Shown in pieces: positions 33,762 to 50,904 of a stretch of DNA of 64,000 nt. A program made the translations under genes and the position numbers. Within the stretch, counting starts at the first letter, position 1. Each line of letters opens with the position of its first letter. The notes under the pieces are model-generated. The model was not told where the DNA came from and did no database searches. It was given only the letters and a program-made list of their open reading frames with translations. The DNA lies in assembly GCF_000189635.1 (NCBI RefSeq), contig NW_002476212.1:992001-1056000 (forward strand), read 5' to 3'. Origin of the DNA: Tetrahymena thermophila SB210. Its lineage: Eukaryota; Ciliophora; Oligohymenophorea; Hymenostomatida; Tetrahymenidae.

Positions 33762-36700
33762 TCAATAGAGTAACTTGTTATATGATGGTTTTATGCCGTT
33801 TTTTATATATTTTGCCATTAATTAAGGATTTATACCAGTGCTGATAGGTGTATTGGTACCACTGTTATTTATTGGTGTATTTAAGTAAGAAAATGTATTA
33901 TTTAAATCTTTCTCCTTCCCTCTGCTAACACTTCTTTTGCTTCTAATTTCTGAGCTACCTCTTGTTTGCCCAATTTCTGTTGAAACTCTTCTTTAATCAA
34001 AGCTAATTTATTTTCAAAATTATAAAATATAAGAAACAAAACTTTTGTAAAAATGTTTATTACTTAGAACTAGAACGTATTTCATTATTGTATGGACTTG
34101 CTACTGGAATCTTAACTCTAGTAACTGGAGTGTTATCTCTTTTAAATCCTTTTAATTTGCTAGTATTACTTTTTACGGTGTTTTATTATGATGAAATATC
34201 GACATCATTAAGGTAATTTGTGTAAAGTTATTGACTGTTAGGGTTATTGCTGGTAAATGATTGTAAATAAGCTTAATTATTAGGAGTAGTAGTGATATCT
34301 TAAAAAGAAAGTTCTAAGTTTTTATGGGGCTTAGGAACCAAGTTTTATGTGTTAGGCAAATTGATGTTATTTTTCAAAGGAGTTCTTTGTCTCATAAAAG
34401 TTATATTTGGTAAAAAATTCAAAGGATCACCATTAGTATATGTTTATAGACGGCGAGTTAATTTTGTGCTTTAAGGTTTCATTAATTCTAAATCTTTTAT
34501 CTAGTTTCCCTCTGTATAAACTTTTTCAGTAACAGGTCTTTTTTTAGTCTCAGAAGGAGGGCGAGAGGATTTTCTAGAAATTTTTCCAAAATTAGGTTAA
34601 AGAATACAATTGTTCTGAGTTTCAGAATCGGCAGGACTTTTTTATCTTTAGTAGATAGGATTAGTAGTTTGATTTAAGATATTTACAGAATTTATGTTTA
34701 GATTAATATTAACTTAGACTTAAGAAGAGTCAGGGCTTTTACTAACTATTTATTTTACACCATTTTACTTTTTTTCATTTCCTTATTGTTGTTGTATTTA
34801 TAAACCTTGATCAATTTGAGCAACTGAATTTTTCCTTGAATTATCCCTTGACTGTGGCGCTGTTTAGGATTAAATTATTTTCCTTTGTGGCATTGCCATT
34901 GGGAAAGGACTTTTCCTATATTTTCTTGAAGGTGTTGTTTATCTACTACTGCTATTTGACCCAGGCTAACTTACTAAGCTCTAAGTTTGTCTGCTATTAA
35001 TTTAATACTGAGACAGATTTATACTATTTTTAATTTATTGATCGTTGAGAATTTAGTAGCCTCCACTACCATTTTTATTGACTATGCTATTCAAATTGTT
35101 ATTTTTTTTATCTAAATTACTTTCATTAATTTAATAATTAAGTTTATATTATTCTGTTAAAACTCCATCTTAGTTGTTGTCACTTTCTTCTACAGCAATT
35201 ACTCTAAAATATTAATAAAAACATGTTTAATGACATTTAAATTTTATAATTAATTTTTTAATTTTAAACTAAAAAATGTAAAAAACTAAATAAAATTAAA
35301 ATATTTAAAATCGTCTTATTACCTTACTTCCTCTCTTTAGTTATTTTTTTATGATGATATTTTGATAGAGGAATTTTCAGGTTGTTAAGGTGGAGTGCTT
35401 TTATTTTAATCTTATAATGTATTTTCCTCTCTAAAATAGTTGTTTTTCATTTTCTCTTTTTATATCTAAAAATCAGGTTTTTAATTTTAAGCATAGGTTG
35501 GAGCTGCAGGAGGATTAATTTGAGCTTTAGGAAAACGATCACTGTTTTATTCAAATATTTTAATTTCATTTCTATCTTTTTATTTAATTGGCTATTTTAA
35601 GGGAGGAACTTCTTCATCCTAGTTTGAATTCAACCTATTTGTCTCGAAATCATTTGAATTTTTGACTGCATCACTTTCAAGCATTATATTAATTCCTTAT
35701 TCTACTCTTTCTCCAGAGGAATTAGTTTCGTATGAGCGTGAACTTTATTGTTATTCTACAAGAAGCTCCTTCTCTAACTCATTTAATGGCTTTTAAGGAA
35801 GAGAAGATTATTATATCTAACTATTTTTTTGATTCTACTTTGTTAAAAAAACCTCACTAGATGATTATTCATATTCTTCATTTTACTCTTCAATCAAATC
35901 ATAATTTTTTTACAATGATATTTTTTTAACTTCTTTCTTTTTTTAAGACTAATTTGATTAATTATTTTATAAGCTATCTTCAGAAAGACTAGATATACTA
36001 TTTTATCCTTAACTGCTTGTACTATTGTTGTTAATATTTTTTTTATCGTATGAAGAAACAGCCTTTAGAATAGACTTTTTAGGTACTTAAAATGCATTTT
36101 AATTTATAGGAAGAATTTCAACTGAATCCATTTAGTTACTTGAGTTGCTTGCTGTGCAATTGCTGTTATTTTTCATGCTTTAATTGCTTCCAGAATTATT
36201 TTAACTACTGTTAATACTTTAATTATTGCTATTGCTTTGATTTTACTAATTAATATTTTATTTTCTATTCAGACTTTAAATATCTTCATGATGAGGTATT
36301 TCCATTTTTAGTTAAATTGACCATTTTAGCTTGGTTGTCCTTGGTCCTGAATTATATTCTATTCATTTTTGAGAATTAATAAACTAAATTGATTTCTATA
36401 TTAAATAATCGTTAGTTACCTCTTGATGCTAAACTTCTCATAAAAAAATCCCTACTTTCTAAAGAAATCATCTAAGAATTAACATATGTGTTCCTAACAA
36501 GGGATGCTTCTTGATCTGGGTGCTAATGATCATCTTATTTTATTTTTAGATATTATTTAATTTCAATAATAATTCTTCATATTCATTTATTTACCTTTCC
36601 AATTTCTAGAGCATCCTTTCTATCCAAATAATTTTTGTTCATATGTAAGAAGCTACTTCAAAAAAGTTGCCCTTATTTCAAAGTCAGCTCTTTTAGAGTT

Positions 36701-37391
36701 CATATATTCCAAAGTTTTGTAAAGACTCCATTAATATCTTTAAATTTTATTATTATTTTATACAAAAATATTGAGAAGATTGTTATTTCTATAAAATAAA
36801 ATTACCTTTTCATCAAGAATGCTGTTATGACTGTTAAAGCTCTTGATTATCCTCTGACACTGCAAACCAAAACGCTTTCACAATTTTCGTATGCTCTGCT
36901 CATGAACTCATAAATTAAAGACATATTTTCATTGTTATCATCTATTATAATCTAATTTTTAAGTGATATTATTCATTTATGCAAACTTTAATTTGTTGAA
37001 ATAAAATAATATTCGTTTATTTCATTATTAAGTAAGTAAGCTTTTATAAATTACAGATTCTATCATAAAATAATTCATTTAAAACAATAAAATACTTAAT
37101 CATCATTATCTAACCAATCAAAACTTATAAATTTGATCCCAAGGTTTAGATTTATAGGTTTTATTTGCGATGCTGCACAATTCACTATACAAGTAATCTT
37201 ATTTGATACTAAGAAATCCCTTTCCTAAAATATTATTATTAAAGTAATTTTATTTAGCAAAATATATTCAAAAAACAACAAAAAGCAAAATGAAAGTCTA
37301 ATTCTATTTTTACATTTGGAGAGTTTATATCGCCTATGAATAATCCATCTTTAATTTTAAAAGCAAAGTACAAGCACGACCTAAGATTCAT
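33762..37391 (-). CDS. Dual-specificity-phosphatase-like protein (probable pseudophosphatase) with Q/N/S-rich tail
   Basis: Spliced model (minus): 37391-37314, 37224-37096, 36951-36806, 36737-36595, 36533-36420, 36358-35323, 35203-34064, 34002-33762; 1,008 residues. Residues 10-165 follow the DUSP order: KDGLFIGDINSP, ITCIVNCAA, KFISFDWLDND, then the P-loop region VLVCSVRGQSRALTVITAFL (97-116), and a C-terminal helix region WSLYKTLEYMNSKR...FLKQLLTYEQKL. In an active DUSP the loop is HCxxGxxR. Aligning G103 and R106 puts Ser100 at the catalytic Cys position and Cys99 at the His position, so hydrolytic activity is doubtful while phosphate binding by Arg106 may remain. Residues ~215-1008 are Q/N/S-rich, probably disordered. 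Introns vary from about 60 to 145 nt; several use AAG acceptors. A scaffold or phospho-binding role is an inference. A first exon upstream of 37391 is possible, since TTTAG precedes the ATG. Confidence 0.8.
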
Positions 37392-38596
37392 CTAAACCTT
37401 ATAAAAAATAATATAAATAAACCTCTAGTATTTGATATTATTTTGCTTTATATTTTATATTTCTTATATATTGAGTTTATTGGATTAAAAGTAGTTGTTA
37501 ATATTTAGGAATTGTATTTTTTCATCAATTTCAACTTTTTCATTGAATTAATATAATTTAGACAATGGTTATTAATTTTTCATACAATTTATGAATGAAT
37601 TAAGAAGTCATAATGCATTAAATCCAAATATAATTCAACCACAAACTACTTTTACATGAACTACATTTGTCAGTCGACTTATATATTAAAAAAACTAGTA
37701 CTTGTTTTACTTTAAACGAAAAAAAAATTAGTTATCTGATAATTTACTGTTTAATTAATGTAATCAACTTGAAACCTATTAAGTTATTTATACCATTTTA
37801 AGTAAGCATCATTTATTATTTTTTAATAAGTAAACTTAAATTTAGATTTTTTACTGAATGTTGTAAGATTTTTATTAAAATCCTAAATATACTTAAATAT
37901 TTATTTTCAAAACAAGCTAATTAAATATTGTTTATATTATTGAATTTTAATTGCAAATTAATTCCCCTTTTATTTAATTACTGCAAAGGTTCTAAAACAA
38001 AAAATTTAATAGATTTTAATAAGTTCCATATAGTTCATAGAGTTGTAAACAAAATATGTTGATTATTTATAAATAAATGCCCCCCAGAAATATGTAAATA
38101 TAATAAAATTTAAAAGATTTTAGTCTATCTACCTTTTTGTTGGATGAAATATTTGAAGATTAATCTTGTCATTTTATTCCAATTAAATAAATAATTAAAA
38201 TCAATTTAAAAATATTTAGAGATAAATCAAAATAGAAAAGATTAAATGAATTTAAACAAATTGAAAATTAGAACAAAGAAAGCAAAATGAAAGTTATTTC
38301 AGTTATATTTAATCAGCTGTTTTATAAATTATTTTATTTGTCATAATTTGATTTCTATTAGAAAATTAAGTAGATTGGCCTACCGAAATTTCATACATTG
38401 CTTAATAGAAAGAATCTAGAAAGATATAAGTATGTCGATTTTATTAATTATTTTCGAAAAGAAGAAATTTAGAAAGTCTGCTGCTTTATATTTATTAATT
38501 TCCACTGCTAACTAAGAACATTTAATAAAATCAAAATATCTATCAAAAATTAAAATATATCTTAAATCAGAAAAATAGCAAAAAAACTTTGTAAAA
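37392..38596. other. AT-rich divergent intergenic region
   Basis: About 1.2 kb between the phosphatase-like gene (-) and the GST-like gene (+). It should carry both promoters; no defined element is visible. Confidence 0.55.
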
Positions 38597-39388
38597 ATGG
38601 ATTTGGTTCAAAAGAAAATTAAAATCTATTAATCTCTCTCTTGCCCTTTCTGCTAAAAGGTTAAGTTAGCTATGGAATTATTAAGTGTTCCTTACTTCTA
38701 GTATGAAATTGATATCGCCAACTTCGAACATGAATAAGAATGGTTTAAGCAAATCAACCCTGAATAAACTGTTCCTGCCTTGATCCTCACTGATAACACA
38801 CCAGCTTTTGAATCATTCCCATTCATTAAGAAGTTAGACAGTGAAAATGTCAATGTTTTCTCTAAACAAAACGGAGAAAATTATGAAACAGCTTTAAAAA
38901 TTGTCTCAACTTAGTTAGGAAAGGCCTTCTGGACATATCTTAACGCTTGGGGAAAAGCTGAAAACAAGAATGATCCTAGTCTTGATGAATTATACAAAAA
39001 CTTACATGATGTTTTAGTTTCTTTGGCTAAGGAATACAAATTCGAAAACTCATTCTTCTTTGGAAGCAAAGAACATCCTTCCTTATTTGATGTTGGTTTC
39101 TTCTCTAACATTTACTAAGTTTACTTACTCAGCAAGCTCATTTTGAAAAAAGACGTCTTTAGCTCTACTATTGCTGAAGAGGATGCTGCTTTAAAAAAAT
39201 TCCTCACCTACATTAACTTCACCTCTAAACTTGAAGAATTCTAAAGAGTCACTTACAAGCCTGCTCACCTTCCCGAAGAAGGAACAAATTTCTACTTGAA
39301 AGAAAATGAAATCACTATTCCTGATTAATTCAACTATGAAGATTTTTTGGTTGCAACTGTTTGCAAAAAATATAATCTTAAAATCTGA
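38597..39388 (+). CDS. Glutathione S-transferase-like protein with CPFC motif
   Basis: Single exon, 263 residues, ATG 38597 to TGA 39386-39388. Residues 7-80 form a thioredoxin-fold GST N-terminal domain: IKIYQSLSCPFCQKVKLAME, then VPYFQYEIDI, INPEQTVPALIL (the cis-Pro strand before 'TVPALI') and an ESFPFIKKL segment where GSTs bind the gamma-Glu part of glutathione. The active-site segment is CPFC (Cys16, Cys19), a glutaredoxin-like CxxC rather than the Ser or Tyr of classical GSTs, which brings it closest to the omega or DHAR type thiol transferases. Residues 100-263 look like the helical C-terminal domain. The codons are less AT-rich than in neighbours (many GCC, ATC, CTC, AAG), which in ciliates usually marks a well-expressed gene. 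Function inferred: glutathione-dependent thiol reduction or detoxification in the cytosol. Confidence 0.8.
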
Positions 39389-40788
39389 TAAATATCTTTT
39401 TATTAGAAAATAAATGAATTACAATCAGATATTATAAAATAAAAAAATTATCTGTTCTAAAAAAATATTTGTTATGTGTTTTTTATTTTTCTCATTAAAG
39501 TTGATTCCTTTTAATCCAAATATATGATAATATATATCAAACACTAATTAATTATTCATCAATTATATGTTTATAAATAAATATATAAAATCAGCAAAAT
39601 TAATTTCAAAAATCTAAAATTTATAAGTAGTAATTCCACTTTTAATTTCATCAACATTTTTATTGTTTTTCTTTAATATTATATAAAAAGTTTTTTAAAA
39701 AATTAAAATAAAGCGTTATCTTCAACAACATATCTTCTATAGATTTAAAAGAAATGATCTAAATCTTTTTCATGTACAAAAACATGATATGAAGACTATT
39801 CGAAAAATCAAGAGAATAAAAATTAAAAAAATAGATAGTATATAATATCATTTGTCATTATTAACCATAATATCAAACTGATCAAACTGATTAGTTTTAA
39901 TTAATTGCTTTTTAATTCAGATTAGAACTAATAAATATAAATTGATTTTTTAAAATATAAAAATGTTTTTCTTAGCTAAAAAACCATTATTTATTTAAAT
40001 TGAAATGTCAAAGGATATTAAATATTTTTATTAATTAATTAATCTAAATTTTAAAAATCAAATATTAAAGTAAATTAATTTTAATTGAGAAAAAATTAAT
40101 TTGTTTTGATAGAAAAGTTTTATTTCATTATTTTATGTTAATATTTAAAGATTTAGCGCTTGTAGTTTCATCTTATTTTTCTTTAGGAATTTAAAAAAAT
40201 CGATTTAATGATATGATTATTTGCCAGCCAACATATTTAATGTATGACTGATTTAAAAAATATTAAATTTAAAAATATTGGAATAAATCTAAAAAAATAA
40301 ATAATTATTTAAAATAAAATTGCTTGTAAAATATTTTTTAATGCTTTAAAAATAAAAAGAAGAAAATAATAACATAATTGTTGAGGCAGGGCCTATATAC
40401 GAGATACATATATAAATAATTATTTATTAGTTGTTTAAAATTATTAGCTTTTTAAATATTAATTTGAAAATAGGTTGGTGTAGAAGAATTTTGAATTTTA
40501 GGTCTAAGTTAATCTTTTAATTTTTGAATTGGATATTAACTTTGTTTGATAATTTGTACACTTATTTTATTAGAGTTTGCAGAATATGATTTTGAGTGTT
40601 AGCTTTTGGTTAAATAATAATCAAAATTTTACTTTTAAAAATTATCAATAATATAGTTAAACGGTGCATTGAAGTAACAATCAAATTCAAAGCAAAAAGC
40701 AAATATACAAACAGTATAATATAATATATACAACAGGGATAAGGTTTATCTTTAAAATCGAATAACCATTTTAGAAAATATTCATCAA
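39389..40788. other. AT-rich intergenic region
   Basis: About 1.4 kb of AT-rich sequence between two plus-strand genes. The last ~200 bp are slightly less AT-rich and are probably the 5' leader of the next gene. No supported feature. Confidence 0.55.
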
Positions 40789-43700
40789 ATGCTCCAAGAA
40801 AATTAGAATCCTTAATAGTTAAATGATGATAAATAAATGCTGATTCATTCCATGGCTAAATTATTAGAGTAGACTTTTGATTTTTAGATCATTTTTTAAA
40901 TACACAGATTTTAAGTAGCAATAAAAATGCTTAATAAATTGGTTTTTTTTGATACTTACTTTTCATCGAGATTATATTAATAAAAACTTATTTAAAAATA
41001 AAGGCATATTTATAAAAACAAAGAGCATTAAGAAGAAATATTTTATAGCTTCCTTGAAGATGACCTCCAAAAACTGCTTTAAAATATGGAAGATTCAAAT
41101 ATAAGTAATTCAATCAATCATTCATTTTGCAAAATCATTTATAAATTTATTCTGGGTACAAATTATAATAAGTTAAATAAATAATAATAAAAACAATAGA
41201 GTTAAGGAAAGTATCAGCTAGATTCTTGTGTGAGTTGCTACACAATAGTGTAGAAAATTAGCACCGCTTTTGTAATTTACTTGATATAACCACAATAAGT
41301 GGAGGAGTAAGTTTTTTCAGAAACGATTTATAGAAATGAATGGAAATTATAAATTAAATAGATTTGCATTAATTAGATTCCTTCTAGTTTTGTTGATATA
41401 CTGAGATAAAATCCAACTTTGTTTGACATAGTTTAGAGCAAATAAAATTTTATTCAAGAAAATATGAAAGAGTAGCCAAACAGCGAGCGTCCTCTTTGCT
41501 GGTATATAACTCTTCAGCAACTATATACACAAGATGTTGAACCTTAATTTTTCTACAAAAAGAATAACTAGTAGATAGATGATATAATTAACGACTTTTT
41601 AGATCCTGAAACAACTATTTTTGGAATTTCAATTTTTAATAACTAATGCCCACCACCATCAAGCAGGTTTATAGAAAATATTTTTAAAATTGAATAAATT
41701 AAAATTGTTTGATTTTATTTTATAAAAAATGCAATTTAACTAACAATAATTAATTTAGATATTTTAAAAATAGTTCGAGAAATAGCTTTTGTGCAAATAA
41801 CTTGCTCGAAGATAATTCAGTTAACTAAATAACTCCTCTCCCTCATTCTAACTCAACTAAAAATATGTCTAACCTTAACAAATCTATTGAAGTAAATACA
41901 TTCAAAAGAACTGAAACTCATGAAAAAAGCCCTATTAAATGTAATTAACAAAATTTATTCATTAAATATATCAACCTGCTATTTTAAATTAAAAATAAGA
42001 AAAAATCAACTATTTTATTTCAATAATTGTTTCAATTTATAAAATGATTAAAAAACAGTTTTATTTTTCCTTAATGACCTTTATCTGAATTTTTTCTTTG
42101 CAATAAAAATGTTTAAAGGTGAAGTTATTACAAATTTATTTTAATAAAAAAAGAAAGATATAAATTAATTATTTTCAAATATTATTTGCCATAAACATAT
42201 TTTTATTTTATGAAAAGATGCTTCGCCTCATAACTTTAAGAAATACTCTGATGGTAATTTCATGAATTAAGTCAGAAATTCACTTCAGGTGTAAAATTTA
42301 TAAGGGTTAGCTATCTATGATTAAAAGAGATGCTCTATGGATTAATTTGGGTTGCAAAGCGAGTAGTCATTGGTTTCTTAGAGTTTGAATTTTAAATTAG
42401 ACTGCAATTTCCATTCATTTAACAAATTTCGCTCTAGTCTTTCACCAAAAAATAATAATTTAAGTGTAAATAATTCTCAACTTAGCTAATTAAATAATCA
42501 AAGTTTACTGGCTAATAAGCAACAGACAAAATTTGTATCTTAAAATGGTGACAAATAAGCAGCCTTCTATGATTATAATTTCATTCCTCATTAGTAAATT
42601 AACCTCCTTGAAGGAATAGATAATCTCAATTCTCACAGAAATAAATAATAACAATAAGAACTATCAGCCTCTGTTTCAAACAGCAAATAGCTGATTTCAT
42701 AGTCAAAATAAACTAAGCACTTTAGTATTTAGAATGAATATTAATAGTAAAATGGCTAGGAAATGCTAGGTAGTTAAAGAGACTTGCAATTTTAATCTCT
42801 TTTAGAATCAAATCAATTTTAGCAATCAACAAACTACAGAAATTCGTAGATAAACAGCGAGTCATAATTTCAATAGCCTGAAAGCTTGTTCCAAAGTATA
42901 CTTACTTAGAAGGAAAGTATTTCTCATCAAACTAGTGTAAATAGTATCTAAAAAGGAAATGAATTTACAAGTAATTCATAACTAAACTTAAAATATAATT
43001 AATAATAAAATCAAAGTAAAGAATAGAATGAAAATGCTTACAGAGGATACAGCCCTTAATTCAAAAATTCATCAAATAAGGTTAATAAATACTTCATTTC
43101 TCCAGATTAAAGAAGTAATCAACCTAAAAAAACAAATTCTAGCATAAGCAAAGATCATAATTATGAATAAAAAGCCCATAACAATAGCGTTTCAAATTCT
43201 ACAAATTAGTAAAATATTATCAGTCATAATCAACCAAATTCCCTTTACACTTAGAATTTCTACTCTATTAATTCACAATAACAACATCACCATAATCATT
43301 TAAGCACCCATTAATACACCAGTAAATCAGTTGCCGGAAAAGCAAGCAATAACTATGGAAGTGGAAATATTAATAATTAAACAAATTATTCAAAACAGTA
43401 AACAACTACTCAAGGGTTATAATAAACGAAGAATGGTGCATAGAAATAGAATGATGATCCTTCCAATTTTCTAGTTTCTTCTAAGAATGGAAGCATTAAT
43501 AGTCCTAACTAAAACGAACAAGGTTTAAATATTTTTACAAATAGTCAATCACAGCATACTTATACAAAGTCCAAGATAAACGAGTAACAAAATAGGCTTT
43601 AAACTTCTAAGTAAGCTAGTCTTGTTTCTTATAAATAATTAAGTAATAATGCTAGCAACAATGATAGTACTTATCTCAAGAGTGTAACAGGTTATAATAA

Positions 43701-45163
43701 TTCCATCTAAGGAAGTTTTGTAAAAGATTTATACAATATGAATGAAGCTTACCAAAAAACAGAAACAAATAATGTAGATAAAAATGAATATTAATTTCAA
43801 GAAAAAGAAACTCAATAATTAATTCCAAATTTAAGCCAATTTAGAACATCTCTAGACTCCTAAATAAATATCTATTCTTCTATCATTTCTAACTCAAGTA
43901 ACAATGAAATAAGGTAATTAATTTTCTTGATAACAACTAAATTAAATCCTAAATTAATATTTTATAAAATATAGGCTATCATTACAAAAATCTCCTATTT
44001 AAACTAAACCAAGAAGAACTTCAAATGGGCAAACTTCAATTTAACTAGAGCTAACAGATTTAGATTCAAATCATATAAAAAAGACTAGCAAACTACAAGA
44101 CAATAGAGTCTTGCAATAAAAAAATGAAATTTTATCATCAAATGATATTTCATCTTCTTAGATTAAAAATAATCTATAAATGTCCCAATCAACAAGAGAA
44201 ACTACTAATCCTTCTTCTAGCTTCTAATTAAATCTCCATAGAGGCACAGCCACAAACAATACAGATTTTAGTAGCAAGAATTAGCTTTCTCAATTCAAAA
44301 ATTTGATATTAAATTAAAATGTAAATAATGATTAAAAGGAGTAATAAAATCTGAATCAAAAAGGGAATCTTTATAGCAACTGCAAAAGTACTTCTTCAAA
44401 TATTAATACTTAAGATAAAAAAAAGGTCTTAAATAATGGACTCACTACTAGCTAAGATCATTTTTCTCTAAAAAAAATTACATAAAGTATTACAAGTGCT
44501 TCACCAAAGTTAAATTTAGTCATAAGTCCAAGACATATATCATCTTAATCAGTAAAAGAAAATTAAATTTAGAATGATTCAAAAACTAATTAATTAACTA
44601 ATCAACAAACAAATTCTGTTTCAACATCAAATAATTCCAACTCTTAGAACGCTTAAAATTAAGGTTTAAAACAAACAGTAGTAAATTCTAACAATTCTAA
44701 TAATCTAGAAATCCTACAATCAAGAAAGTCCCATGATCTATGGATGATGAATTACATTATATAAAGCTCTAAAAGGAAAAATTCATATGATATCACGAAG
44801 ACAGGCGGATAAACCATAAACAATCTTGCCAGTTAAAGTAAAGGAATTTAAAACTAAAATAATAACAATGGTATAAATGACAAACAGTAGAATAAAACAT
44901 ATACAAATAATAAAATAGAATAAAACAGTAACAAGAATAACGAAATTAATTAAAATACTTCTTCAAAAGTAGACTACTTAAAAAAGAATACTTATCTCAA
45001 TACTAAGACAAATGAAAAGGGTCTTTAAATAAACACTTAAGCAAGAGCAGTCTCCCCTTCGGCAAACTTAGTCTCATAAACTTCTAAATACTAAAAAAGT
45101 ACAACATTAAAAGAGGATTTTAAGTCACCATAATAATCAATTAGGAAAAAAATGATTATGTGA
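40789..45163 (+). CDS. Large Q/N/S-rich protein of unknown function
   Basis: Spliced model: 40789-41666, 41759-41940, 42218-43913, 43975-45163; 1,314 residues, ending at TGA 45161-45163. The first ~290 residues look folded: they contain hydrophobic helices (FDFQIIFQIHRFQVAIKML, SFCKIIYKFILG, CVSCYTIVQKISTAFVIYLI) and end in a Pro stretch. I do not recognise a family. From about residue 300 the protein is low complexity (N, Q, S, K), including a HHHNH patch and many SNSTN runs, so probably disordered and possibly prone to assembly. No signal peptide, zinc ligand set or catalytic motif is visible. Introns are 92, 277 and 61 nt; the second uses an AAG acceptor. All three junctions keep phase and the total is a whole number of codons, so the gene is probably real even though the function is unknown. 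Confidence 0.75.
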
Positions 45164-46130
45164 TATTTGAATAATTAAAAATAAACTGTTTAATCTATTA
45201 AAAATAAAATAATATGACTAACTTAGTGATAATCAAAATTTTTAAATTATTTAAGTTAATTATATTTTGAAAAGAAAGTTATAATTGTTTATATATATTA
45301 TAATTGGCTGAATTTAATTTTATATAATTAATAGTTTATAAACTTGTAAGATATAACTAAAAAACAATTTAATTTTTATTAAATTCTAAATTATTGTTTA
45401 ATTGATCCAATTTTTTTATGAAATAAAAAATCATCAAACGATTAAAGGAAAATTTAAGGAAAACCAACTTTTTTTAAAATTTAATATGAAGTTATTTAAT
45501 TTTAAATAATAGAAAGTTGATAATTTTCTATTATAAAACTAAAAAACAAACAATTTTGTTTTATTTATTAAAATAAATTCTAAATTATTATTTAATTAAT
45601 TCAGTATTTATTTATTTATTTTTATAATTTTTTTATATTCAATATGAAATAAAAAGTTAAGAAATATGGTCATTTATTTGAAGCTTGAGAGAAGTCAATT
45701 TTTTTTTAATTTAATATGAATTTAATTTTAAGTATTTGAAAAATTATTATTTTTTATAAAAAATAAAAAAAATTGATTTTTAGATTCTTATTTTTAAACT
45801 CTAATTACTTTTTAAATTTATTTGCTTTTTATATATCATTTATAAATTTTTTATTACTATATAAAATAAAATATAAAAACTGTATTTCAAATAAAATTTG
45901 TTTGGAATATAATTTTTTATTTCTTTTCTAGGCATTGATTTTAAAAATTTAGTGGTTAACCATTTAAAGAAGAAATACAAAGTGAATATTTTTATAAAAG
46001 GTAATTGAAATTTATGTTAAAATCCAGTTAATATTTGTTTAATTTATAAAAATTATTTATTTATTTATTTCAAATAATTGCTGATATATAAATTAGTTTT
46101 AATAATCATAAAAAATTATATTTTTTGTTT
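45164..46130. other. AT-rich gap between convergent genes
   Basis: About 970 bp between the Q/N-rich gene (+) and the helicase gene (-). It contains a diverged two-copy repeat (45351-45760), listed separately; no gene is visible. Confidence 0.6.
45351..45760. repeat. Diverged tandem duplication, two ~180-230 bp units
   Basis: Unit 1 (about 45351-45530) and unit 2 (about 45531-45760) share the order ATAaaACTAAAAAACAA, AAATTCTAAATTATTrTTTAATTRATYC, TTTTTTTAT, ATGAAATAAAAAxT, a CAAcTTTTTTT block and AATTTAATATGAA. Unit 2 has extra AT-rich inserts. Non-coding; lies in the 3' gap of two convergent genes. Confidence 0.55.
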
Positions 46131-49714
<3,584 letters not shown>

Positions 49715-50904
49715 TTTACTTTTTTGATGTACTGCTTTATCTTTCTTAATTTAATTGAATGTTATTTGTATCGTTCTTATTATTTATTTATTAATTAATT
49801 AATTATTTCTATTAAAATTCTTTTTAGATAATTACAAATTATTAAATTCGGATCTATTTCTTTTTATTTTTAAGCTCCCAATATTACTTCTAAAAAAGAC
49901 ACTATTAATTGAATCATATCTCCCTACTGTGTTATAAATTCACGACACTATATATTATACTATATGCACAAGCGAAATTAAAGTTCATGTTATGATGCTC
50001 CCTCTATATTTCTGTATTTAATTAACAATTCCTTCTAGTTTTACAAAATTATAAAAATACTCAACTAATTTATAACAATTTTAGCATATGTCCACAATGA
50101 AATACAAATTCCATAATTTATTTCTTATCTAATATAATTATTTTGTCTATCTAGCTTCTATTTCTCATTTATAAAAAATTTAAACTTAAATTCACTCAAA
50201 TTATTTCAAAAAAAAAAACAGATTTATTACTTTATAAAAAGATGAAAAAACAATAGAAAAACAATAGAAAAATCAATATAAAAAAAGTAAAAAAATATTT
50301 TTGAAAATAATATTTTCAGGAATTTATATATACCTCCTTTACTTGTTACAATAATTTTTTTTACAAGCTAAAATGTATTTTATCTAATTTAATCAAATTA
50401 AAGTTGTATTTTTTGTGTAAATAAATAAAATGGTTATCTAATCAAAATTAGTTTGAAAAAAGAAAAGAATAAATCAAATAAAAAATAGAGCTCCAATAAT
50501 TTATTTTGTTGAATTTGTTACAAAAATGAGAAAATATTACCAAAAAATTTAATTATTTTAATTAAATTTAAAAAAAAAGAAGATGTTTTAAGCAATTAAA
50601 ATAATTCTTTGCAACTTTTTAATTAAAAAAGTAGTAATATATCGTTTAATGAAACAAAAGCAATATTCTTTGAATATTACAAACAAATACAGTTATCAAT
50701 TGATATGGATTTAAAAAAACAAAACAAAATCCAAATAAAAAAATAATATTTTTAAATTAATTTTCATATAAATTAGTAGAAAAACAAATATAATGAGAAA
50801 AGCTTAACAAAGAATAATTTATTTATAAAATGAGATAAATTAAAATTAATATTTTAAAATGATTTGAAATTTTATAATTATAGTTATAATTTAGATATCT
50901 TTTA
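49715..50904. other. AT-rich intergenic region
   Basis: About 1.2 kb between two minus-strand genes; promoter region of the helicase gene and 3' flank of the EF-hand gene. Nothing else supported. Confidence 0.55.
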
